This document shows, piece by piece, positions 54,684 through 62,189 of a stretch of 64,000 nucleotides of DNA (position 1 is its first letter; each line of letters opens with the position of its first letter). Both the position numbers and the translations under genes were made by a program. The notes below the pieces were generated by a model that saw only the letters and a program-made list of their open reading frames with translations, did not search any database and was not told where the DNA came from. The stretch comes from Methylosinus sp. H3A (GTDB taxonomy: Bacteria > Pseudomonadota > Alphaproteobacteria > Rhizobiales > Beijerinckiaceae), in assembly GCF_015709455.1 (NCBI RefSeq), contig NZ_JADNQW010000005.1, forward strand, positions 3,740,001-3,804,000, read 5' to 3'.

Positions 54684-56141
54684 TCATCTCTCTCTCATGG
54701 CGCGCGACGCGGTCTCGACCAGCGGGGAGAACAGGTATTCGAGAATTCGACGCTTGCCTGTCTTGATCTCGACCGAGACCGCCATTCCCGGAGACAGAGG
54801 AATGGCCTGCCCATCGACGTTCATGATCCGGCTGTCGGGCGCCACAGTCACCGGAAACACGAGGTTCTGCGTGCGTTGCCCGCCGCCGAAATAGCTCGAC
54901 TTCGTCGTCTTGGCCGGATTGCCTTCAATGGTCTGCGCGTCGGGCTCCGGGATCGCGTCGCGCGCCACCCGCGTGACATGTCCGTCGAGCGAACCGTAGC
55001 GCGTGAAGGGAAAGGACTCGATCTTGATCACGGCCGTCTGGCCGGTCTGGATGAAGCCGATGTCCTTGTTCTGCGCGTAGCATTCGATCTCGAGGCCAGC
55101 GTCGTCCGGAATGATGCGCATGAGCTCTTCGCCGGGCGTTACCACCTGATTCCTCGAGGTGACGGATAGGCCCATGACCACGCCGGCGATCGGGCTCGAG
55201 AGCGTCATATGACCGGCCCGCGCATGCGCCTTCGATGATTTCTGCTCGAGGTCGTCGATCTGCCGTCCGGCCTCGGAGAGCTTCTGCGCATTGTCGGCGA
55301 GGAAGGCGCCGAACGCCTTGTCGCGCTCCTTCGTCAGCACGTCGACATTGGCGCGCGCCTCCGCGAGTTGTCCCTTTTGTGTCGCGAGCGCGGTCTGTTG
55401 GCTCTGCAACGCTTCCTGCGCGTCGATGAGGCTCGCCGCCGCGATCGCCTTGCGCGCGACGAGGGCGGTCCGCATGGAGACCCGCTTCGTCAATGTGTCG
55501 ATCAGTGTCTCCTGAGCGGCGATCGTATTCTCGAGACGCTTTTCCTCTGCGCGCTTCTCGACGATCTGCGCGTCGAAACTCAGCACGGCCGCCCTCAATT
55601 GTGACAGGTCTCCGTCGAGCACCCGTTGCTCACGTGCTCTTATCTCCTCGGAAATGTCCTCCGGCCAGACGATCGTCGGTGGGCGAGCGATATCGCGCCT
55701 TTCCGCGGCGGCGATTGCCGCCTTCCGGCGCAGCCATTCGGCGCGGAACGCCGCATGAGCCGCTCGCGACGACGTCTCGTCGGCGAAGGCTTCGGTCGGA
55801 TCGAGCTCGATCAGCACATCGCCCGTCGCGACATGCTGGCCGTTCTCGACCTGGACGGCGACCACCTTGCCGATCTCCAGCGGCTGGACCGTCTTGACCC
55901 GGCCCGAGGGCTGAATCTTTCCCTGCGCTGTGGCTAGAATGTCGATCTGACCGAAATAGCTCCAGCCGATGGCGAGGATCGCGAGCAGGCAGATGCTCCA
56001 GAGGAGACCGATCTGGATCGGCGAAGGCGGCGTCTCCGATATGGCGAGCGCCGCGGGCAGGAACTCCTGGTCGGAGCGCACCATTTGGCGCCGGACGAAT
56101 TCGGTCTCCTTGTCCGCGAAATGCTTCAAAAAAGACATCAC
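54684..56141 (-). CDS. HlyD-family type I secretion adaptor
   Basis: 485 residues. A short cytoplasmic N-terminus, one transmembrane helix (IGLLWSICLLAILAIGWSYF), then VQPLEIGKVVAVQVENGQHV of the lipoyl region, a long coiled coil (about 150-310) and the beta domain with SPIAGVVMGLSVTSRNQVVT. It connects the inner-membrane ABC protein with the outer-membrane TolC. The start overlaps the ABC gene stop by four bases. Confidence 0.93.
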   Translation of the reverse strand: MMSFLKHFADKETEFVRRQMVRSDQEFLPAALAISETPPSPIQIGLLWSICLLAILAIGWSYFGQIDILATAQGKIQPSGRVKTVQPLEIGKVVAVQVENGQHVATGDVLIELDPTEAFADETSSRAAHAAFRAEWLRRKAAIAAAERRDIARPPTIVWPEDISEEIRAREQRVLDGDLSQLRAAVLSFDAQIVEKRAEEKRLENTIAAQETLIDTLTKRVSMRTALVARKAIAAASLIDAQEALQSQQTALATQKGQLAEARANVDVLTKERDKAFGAFLADNAQKLSEAGRQIDDLEQKSSKAHARAGHMTLSSPIAGVVMGLSVTSRNQVVTPGEELMRIIPDDAGLEIECYAQNKDIGFIQTGQTAVIKIESFPFTRYGSLDGHVTRVARDAIPEPDAQTIEGNPAKTTKSSYFGGGQRTQNLVFPVTVAPDSRIMNVDGQAIPLSPGMAVSVEIKTGKRRILEYLFSPLVETASRAMRER

Positions 56142-58294
56142 GCCCCCGCCAGATCGTTTTGCAGCGCCCAGAGATGCGCATAGAGTCCGTTCCTGCGCAG
56201 CAGCTCGTCATGCGCGCCGATCTCGACGATGCGGCCTTCGTCGACGCCAACGATGCGGTGGCAGGGCCGCACCGCCTGTAGCCGATGAGCGATGATGATG
56301 ACCGTTCGGCCTTTGACGATTTCGAGCATGTTCTTCTGAATGATGCGCTCGCTCTCGTAGTCGAGCGCGCTGGTCGCCTCGTCGAAGATCAGCATCGGCG
56401 GATTCATGGCGAGCGCGCGGGCGATCGCCAGACGTTGACGCTGGCCGCCGGAGAGATTGGCGCCGCGCTCTTCGATGATCGTGTCATAGCCTCGCGGCAG
56501 CCGGCTCACGAAATCATCGGCGCCGGCGAGCCGCGCCGCCGCCATCACCCGAGCGCGCGGCATGGAGCCCGACAGCGCGATATTGTCGTGGATCGAGCGG
56601 TTGAAGAGCAGATTTTCCTGGAGGACGACGCCGATCTGCGCGCGCAGCCAGGCGGGACCGACCTGCGAGAGGTCGACCCCATCGACGAGCACCTGCCCCT
56701 CCTCGGGCAGGTAGAAACGTTGAATGAGCTTGGTCAGCGTCGACTTGCCGGAGCCAGACCGCCCGACGATCCCGATGACCTCGCCGGGCCGGATCGTCAG
56801 CGAGACATTCTTCAGAGCCTCCGGCGCGCCGGGGCGATAGCGGAACGTCACATTGCGCAATTCGATGGCGCCCTTCGCCGGCGGAAGATTGCCATGCGCG
56901 ACATTCAGCGGCTCGGTCGGCACATTGAGAATGTCGCCGAGGCGGTCGATCGATATCTGCACCTGCTGGAAGTCCTGCCAGATTTGCGACAGGCGCAGGA
57001 TGGGCTGCGCGACCTGGCCGGCGATCATATTGAATGCGACGAGCTCGCCGACCGACAATTCGCCGTCGATCACCGCCTTGGCGCCGAACAGCAACAGGGC
57101 GGCACTGGTCAGCTTGGTGACATATTGAATGGCGCTCTGCCCGCCGGCGCCGACCAAGCCCGCGTCGAAGGAGGAGGAGACATAGGCGGCGAGCTTCTCC
57201 TCCCATTGCATCTGCATCGCCGGCTCCACGGCCGACGCCTTGATCGTCTGCACGCCGACGATCGCTTCGACGAGCATCTGCTGGCTCTCCGCGCCGCGGT
57301 TGAACTTCTCGTTGATGAGCTCGCGCAGCACCGGACGGACGAGAAAGGCGATGAGCAGATAGAGCGGAACCGAGGCGAGGACGATGAGCGTCAGCTTCCA
57401 CGAATAGGCGAGGAGGACGATGATGAAGACGATGGTGAAGAAGATATCGAGCGCCGAGAACAGCCCCTGTCCGGTGAGGAAGGAACGGATCGTCTCGAGT
57501 TCGCGCACGCGCGCGACCGTCTGCCCAGCCGAGCGGGTCTCGAAATATTGCATCGGCAAACGAAACAAATGATAGAACAGCCGCCGCCCGAGCTCGACAT
57601 CTATGCGGTTGGTCGTATGCGACAGCGCATAGGTGCGCAAATATTGTAGAACGACATCGAAAATGCCTATGACCGCAAGGCCGCCGACGAGCACGAACAA
57701 CGTGTCGTAGCCCTTGTGGCTCAAGACCTTGTCGATCACCACCTGAAAGAACAAGGGCGTCACCAGCGCGAATATCTGCACGAAGAAGGAGGCGAGGATC
57801 ACATGCGCCAATGGCCGGCGATACCGCCAGATCGAGGGGAGGAACCATTTGAAGCCGAAAGTCTGCGGATCGACGCCAGTGCCGCCGAGCTTACGGGCGA
57901 TCAATATCGCTTCCGGCTGAATTGCGGCGACGAGCTGCTCGATCGTCAGCTCACGGTCGATGCGCGTGATCGGATCCACGATCCGATAGAGGCCCGAAGG
58001 CAGACGGCCCCCGAATACCTGATAGGCGCCTTCGCGCAGTCGCAGGATCGACGGCGCCGGCAGCACGGCGAGCCGATCGGGATCGAGCCGAGTAACGATA
58101 CGCGCCTTGAGGCCGACGAGCAGAGCGGCGCGCAGGAGGTCCTGCGAATTCGCCGGCGCGTCGCTCAGCGCGAGCTCACGTCGAATCTGCGCTGCGTCCG
58201 CAGGGATGCGATAATAGGCGGCGATCCCGCAAAGCGCCTGTAAGCCGGAGTCGATCGTCTCGCCGGTTACGCCTTTTTCCATTCGCACATTCAT
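56138..58294 (-). CDS. Type I secretion ABC transporter with C39-like domain
   Basis: 718 residues. The N-terminal 130 residues are a C39 peptidase-like domain (DSGLQALCGIAAYYRIPADA) that lacks the usual catalytic QxxxxxC pattern, as in HlyB; it probably binds the unprocessed RTX substrate. Six membrane helices follow (from HVILASFFVQIFALVTPLFF), then Walker A GRSGSGKST, signature LSGGQRQR and Walker B LIFDEATSALD. It overlaps both neighbouring genes by four bases. Confidence 0.92.
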   Translation of the reverse strand: MNVRMEKGVTGETIDSGLQALCGIAAYYRIPADAAQIRRELALSDAPANSQDLLRAALLVGLKARIVTRLDPDRLAVLPAPSILRLREGAYQVFGGRLPSGLYRIVDPITRIDRELTIEQLVAAIQPEAILIARKLGGTGVDPQTFGFKWFLPSIWRYRRPLAHVILASFFVQIFALVTPLFFQVVIDKVLSHKGYDTLFVLVGGLAVIGIFDVVLQYLRTYALSHTTNRIDVELGRRLFYHLFRLPMQYFETRSAGQTVARVRELETIRSFLTGQGLFSALDIFFTIVFIIVLLAYSWKLTLIVLASVPLYLLIAFLVRPVLRELINEKFNRGAESQQMLVEAIVGVQTIKASAVEPAMQMQWEEKLAAYVSSSFDAGLVGAGGQSAIQYVTKLTSAALLLFGAKAVIDGELSVGELVAFNMIAGQVAQPILRLSQIWQDFQQVQISIDRLGDILNVPTEPLNVAHGNLPPAKGAIELRNVTFRYRPGAPEALKNVSLTIRPGEVIGIVGRSGSGKSTLTKLIQRFYLPEEGQVLVDGVDLSQVGPAWLRAQIGVVLQENLLFNRSIHDNIALSGSMPRARVMAAARLAGADDFVSRLPRGYDTIIEERGANLSGGQRQRLAIARALAMNPPMLIFDEATSALDYESERIIQKNMLEIVKGRTVIIIAHRLQAVRPCHRIVGVDEGRIVEIGAHDELLRRNGLYAHLWALQNDLAGA

Positions 58295-58878
58295 GATCGG
58301 GACCGGCCCGGCGAGTCAGCAGCGTCCAACGTGATGATCTTATCCGCTCCCGCTTGTCGAGTCGCGCCGAGAAGATGCGCCCAGTCGGCGAACACGGATT
58401 GATCGAACTGGATCGTGTCGTTTGAGCCGAAACCGTCGATTGCGTCGTGATAAAAGTCATTATGGAATACGAAACTGTCCTGTCCACTCCCATCGTAGAA
58501 GACGTCGGAGCCTCTCCCCGAGCTGAATATGTCTCCTTCGCTATTTCCGACCACGACTCCGCTCCCGTCTCCGAGATGGACTCCGTCGACATGAGCATCG
58601 ACCGCGATCGACAAACTCCGACCGTCAATGGTGCTGTCGGAACTACCCGCGTTCAGATCGAAGCCGGTCGAAGCGCTGGACAATTGGGCAAACTCATCGA
58701 TGTAGAGATAGGCCTGACCACGCGCATTCGACGGCGTGGGAGCGCCTTCGAACAGCGCCTCTACTCCGGTCACGACGGCTTGCGACGCCGCCCCGCCCGC
58801 ATCGGCGATGTCGACCGTCCAATTCCCCATGGACGTCTCGCCCCGATCCGCGCCGGAAATCGTCGAAGCTGTATTCAA
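58291..58878 (-). CDS. Small RTX-type protein with truncated C-terminus
   Basis: Up to 195 residues from a TTG that overlaps the stop of the preceding gene; a later ATG at 58830 gives 179. The C-terminal half is an RTX-like strip: GRGSDVFYDGSGQDSFVFHN, DAIDGFGSNDTIQFDQSVFA and AGADKIITLDAAD. In RTX proteins this block is normally followed by a stretch ending in an aromatic residue that acts as secretion signal. Here the chain ends in SPGRSRS and overlaps the exporter start (ATGA). So it is either a cut-down substrate or a fragment. Confidence 0.6.
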   Translation of the reverse strand: MNTASTISGADRGETSMGNWTVDIADAGGAASQAVVTGVEALFEGAPTPSNARGQAYLYIDEFAQLSSASTGFDLNAGSSDSTIDGRSLSIAVDAHVDGVHLGDGSGVVVGNSEGDIFSSGRGSDVFYDGSGQDSFVFHNDFYHDAIDGFGSNDTIQFDQSVFADWAHLLGATRQAGADKIITLDAADSPGRSRS

Positions 58879-61800
58879 ACGAATCGCACATCGCTCGCGG
58901 TCAGCGACGCTTTTGAAAGGCCGCTGAGGATGATGCTGTCGCCGAACACATCTGCGATCACCGCGGAGCCGGCGGCGTTATTCGCCGTATGCGCCAACAA
59001 CGCCTGCCAATCGGCGTTTTGATCGGCCGCGGTCAGGCCGGCGCCGAAAGCCGAGGCGTTGAACTGCAGCGTGTCGTGTCCTATCCCGCCACCGGCCACA
59101 AAGCCGTAGAGAATGTCCTGGCCCGCTCCGGGCGTAAAAACGAATGTCTCGTCGGTCAGACCAAAGGCCGTGATCGATTCGGACACATGCCCGCCGAATG
59201 TAAATGCGTTTCCGGCCGCCGTAGCCACGGTCGATTGTGTCGGAGAAAGCGTTATGGTCAGGTCATCGCCTTGCAGGAAAAGGCCGCCGCTCCCGTCCGC
59301 ATTATCGAGAGCGCCGCCCAACTCCGCGCCGGATTGGTAATTGCCGCTCTTGTCGACGTTCCATATCAGGAACTGTTTTCCGGTCGATTGGAGGGCGACT
59401 TCGTAGCCATTCGCAGTCGCCTCCGCGCCGACTGGCGACCACCCGGGGAACTGGCCGGGCGTCATGCCCGCGCCCTGATATCGCAGGACCGGCCCCGTCG
59501 TCGGATTCCCGGCGCCATCCCTGCCGTAGAGCCAGTAATAGCCGCCGACCGTCACGAGAGCGACATCGCCGGCGTTTTCGATCACATCGCTCGGGGAAAC
59601 CGGCGCGCCGATCTTGCCGTCGCTGTTGAGATCGAAACTGAACTGCGTCTCATACGACCACAGACCGGGGTCGTTCTCCGCGACGCCCACACTGGTAACG
59701 TAATTGCCGTCGGCGTCGACGCTCCAGATCGAAAACGACGTGAAATCCGCACTCCGGAACGCCGCCAAATAGCCGCTCGCCGTTTTTTCCGCGGCCGCCA
59801 GCGACCACCCGGAGAACTGGCCCGGCGTCACGCCCGCGCCCTGATATCGCAGGACCGGCCCCGCCGTCGGATTCCCGGCGCCGTCCCTGCCGTAGAGCCA
59901 GTAATAGCCGCTCACCGTCACGAGGGCGACATTGCCGGCGTTTTCGATCACCTCGCTCGGCGAAATCGGCGCGCCGATCTTGCCGTCGCCGTCGAGGTCG
60001 AAACCGAGCTGCGTCTCATACGACCACAGACCCGGGTCGTTCTCCGCGACGCCCACGCCGGAAACATAATTGCCGTCGGCGTCGACCTTCCAGATCGAAA
60101 ACGATGTGAGATCCGCACTCCGGAACGCCGTCACATAGCCACTCGCGGTTTGTTCCGCGGCGACCAGCGACCATCCGGAGAACTGGCCCGGCGTCACGCC
60201 GGCGCCCTGATATCGCAGGACTGGCCCCGCCGTCGGATTCCCGGCGCCGTCCCTGCCGTAGAGCCAGTAATAGCCGCCGACCGTCACGAGGGCGACATTG
60301 CCGGTGTTTTCGATCACCCCGCTCGGCGAAATCGGCGCGCCGATCTTGCCGTCGCGGTTGAGGTCGAAATCGAACTGCGTCTCATACGACCACAGCCCCG
60401 GGTCGTTCTCCGCGACGCCTACATGGGAAAGGTGATTGCCGTCGGCGTCGACGTTCCAGATCGAAAACAATGTGCCGTCCATACTCCGGAACGCCGCCAC
60501 ATAACCGCTCGCCGTTTTTTCCGCAGCCACCGGCGACGACCCGGAGAACTGGCCGGTAGTCACGGCGGCGCCCTCATATCGCAGGAGCGGCCCCTTCGTC
60601 GGATTCCCCGCGCCGTCCTTGCCGTAGAGGCCGTAATAACCGCCCAACGCCACGAGAGCGACATTGCCGGCGTTCTCGATCGCGCCGCTCGGCGAAAGCG
60701 GCGCGCCGATCTTGCCGTCGCCGCTGAGATCGAAATTGAACTGCGTCTCATACGACCACAGACGAGGGTCATTCTTCTCTAGGCCCACACTGGTAACGTA
60801 ATTGCCACTGGCGTCGACGTTCCAGATCGAATACGACGTGAGCGCCGCATTCCAGAGCGCCGCCACATAACCGCTCGCGGTTTGTTGCGCGGCCACCAGC
60901 GACCACCCGGAGAACTGGCCCGGCGTCACGGCGGCGCCCTGATATCGAAGGAGCGGCCCCGTCGTCGGATTCCCCGAGCCGTCCTTGCCGTAGAGCCCGT
61001 AATTATTGCCTGCCGCCACGAGAACCATATTGCCGGCGTTCTCGATCATGCCGCTCGGCGCATCGGCGAGCGCGGCCAGCGCGGTGATCGCGGATGCGCC
61101 AATTTGCGACCCGTCAGAGAAGGTGAGCTTCGTAAGCTGCGCATATGCCCCGGCGAACCAGTCGCGGACAGCGACTCGACTCTCGGTGCCGATCACGGTG
61201 ATGACGAGATCATTGCCGGACCGCATGAACCGGAGGTCGAATAGAGAAACGCCACCGCCCATAGCGAGCTCGCCGCTCGGCCCGGCATTCGTGGCGACGC
61301 CGTTGACGATGACGCTCTGGCCATAATCGGCGTCGAAAATATATGTATCGTAGCCGCCGCCGCCAGTCAGCGCGTCATTGCCTGGGCCGCCGTCCAGTGT
61401 GTCATTGCCGGCGCCGCCGACGAGTTGATCGTTCCCGCGGCCTCCATCGAGCTCATCGCCGGACGCATTGGCGATCAGAACGTCATTGCCGTCTCCGCCG
61501 AATCCCTTGGCGAGATCGCCGTTGAGCGTCACCGCCTTGCCGTTGATCAGGGAGTCGGTGGTTCCGCCCCGCAGATCAATCGTGTTGTTGCCGGTGGCGG
61601 CGGCGGCATTGAAGCTGTCCGCGTTGCTGACCGGCGTAATGCTGGCGCCGCCGGCATATTCGTCTGTGAATATCCACTGCTGCGCGTCCGATGCGCTCGC
61701 CCCGAAGAAGCGAATGCTCCAATTGGCCGAAGGCGTCACTTCCTGGCCCGTCGAATTGCGTATGATCCGAAGGACCCACAGATCGCCGCCAGGATTCTCT

Positions 61801-62075
61801 CCGCGATATTTCACAGAGCCGTATACGAATCGGAGATGCCGATGCCCGTCGGCGGTGGTCACGTAGCTCGCGTCGCTCGGGACCGATTGCTCGCCGTCGA
61901 GCAAAGTAGACGCCTGGCTGTCGACGTAATTGTAATTGGTGAGAGTATAGATCGTTCCATACCAATTCAACGTGTTGACAGTCGTATGCACCGGCTCGAG
62001 AATGACCTTGATGTCATTGAGAGGATAAGCGTCGACGTCCAGATCGACATCTGCCTCGACATGCTCGACCTGCAT
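58875..62075 (-). CDS. Downstream half of the split RTX/P-domain protein
   Basis: 1066 residues from the first ATG; the frame is open back to 62186, directly after a TAA that ends the protease frame (62187-62189). A P-domain-like beta sandwich comes first (VEADVDLDVDAYPLNDIKVI to PSANWSIRFFGASA), then RTX nonapeptides (GGDGNDVLIANASGDELDGG, GNDTLDGGPGNDALTGG), then tandem 122-residue repeats, and a C-terminal end GDSIILSGLSKASLTASDVR FV typical of type I secreted proteins. The ATG at 62075 has no ribosome site, so an independent start is unlikely. Confidence 0.85.
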   Translation of the reverse strand: MQVEHVEADVDLDVDAYPLNDIKVILEPVHTTVNTLNWYGTIYTLTNYNYVDSQASTLLDGEQSVPSDASYVTTADGHRHLRFVYGSVKYRGENPGGDLWVLRIIRNSTGQEVTPSANWSIRFFGASASDAQQWIFTDEYAGGASITPVSNADSFNAAAATGNNTIDLRGGTTDSLINGKAVTLNGDLAKGFGGDGNDVLIANASGDELDGGRGNDQLVGGAGNDTLDGGPGNDALTGGGGYDTYIFDADYGQSVIVNGVATNAGPSGELAMGGGVSLFDLRFMRSGNDLVITVIGTESRVAVRDWFAGAYAQLTKLTFSDGSQIGASAITALAALADAPSGMIENAGNMVLVAAGNNYGLYGKDGSGNPTTGPLLRYQGAAVTPGQFSGWSLVAAQQTASGYVAALWNAALTSYSIWNVDASGNYVTSVGLEKNDPRLWSYETQFNFDLSGDGKIGAPLSPSGAIENAGNVALVALGGYYGLYGKDGAGNPTKGPLLRYEGAAVTTGQFSGSSPVAAEKTASGYVAAFRSMDGTLFSIWNVDADGNHLSHVGVAENDPGLWSYETQFDFDLNRDGKIGAPISPSGVIENTGNVALVTVGGYYWLYGRDGAGNPTAGPVLRYQGAGVTPGQFSGWSLVAAEQTASGYVTAFRSADLTSFSIWKVDADGNYVSGVGVAENDPGLWSYETQLGFDLDGDGKIGAPISPSEVIENAGNVALVTVSGYYWLYGRDGAGNPTAGPVLRYQGAGVTPGQFSGWSLAAAEKTASGYLAAFRSADFTSFSIWSVDADGNYVTSVGVAENDPGLWSYETQFSFDLNSDGKIGAPVSPSDVIENAGDVALVTVGGYYWLYGRDGAGNPTTGPVLRYQGAGMTPGQFPGWSPVGAEATANGYEVALQSTGKQFLIWNVDKSGNYQSGAELGGALDNADGSGGLFLQGDDLTITLSPTQSTVATAAGNAFTFGGHVSESITAFGLTDETFVFTPGAGQDILYGFVAGGGIGHDTLQFNASAFGAGLTAADQNADWQALLAHTANNAAGSAVIADVFGDSIILSGLSKASLTASDVRFV
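59330..61050 (-). repeat. Tandem 366-bp repeats inside the RTX protein
   Basis: Five copies of about 122 residues (four full, the last diverged) with a fixed 366-base period measured at four boundaries (61045, 60679, 60313, 59947, 59581). Each unit contains ENAGNVALV, YGRDGAGNPT, GPVLRYQGAG, GQFSGWSLVAA, FSIWNVDADGN and WSYETQFDFDLNRDGKIG. The DxNxDGxIG string looks like a calcium-binding EF-hand or dockerin-type loop. The repeats are in frame and not mobile elements. Confidence 0.93.
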
Positions 62076-62186
62076 CCCAGAAACCGTCGGCGCATATGAA
62101 ATTGAGAAGGTTTTGGCATACTCATATCGAGCGCCCTGGGAGTCTATGATGAGGTGCGCGCCATTTCCGACGGTCGCCGTCTGGCT

Positions 62187-62189
62187 TTA
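62187..62189 (-). other. In-frame TAA splitting the protease protein
   Basis: The subtilisin frame ends LAESWQGQKTVGALLETGWG and then TAA. The sequence that continues in the same frame, SQTATVGNGAHLIIDSQGAR and EYAKTFSISYAPTVSG, reads straight into the P-domain half. Both halves are in one frame, separated only by this codon. Confidence 0.9.

Noticed and set aside
58989..60782. 597-codon plus-strand open frame opposite the repeats
   Set aside because: It only mirrors the tandem repeats of the real minus-strand gene, with repeating nonsense; no ribosome site or domain.
59330..61050. 366-bp repeats as CRISPR or mobile element
   Set aside because: The copies are adjacent, in frame within one protein, with no spacers, terminal inverted repeats or transposase.
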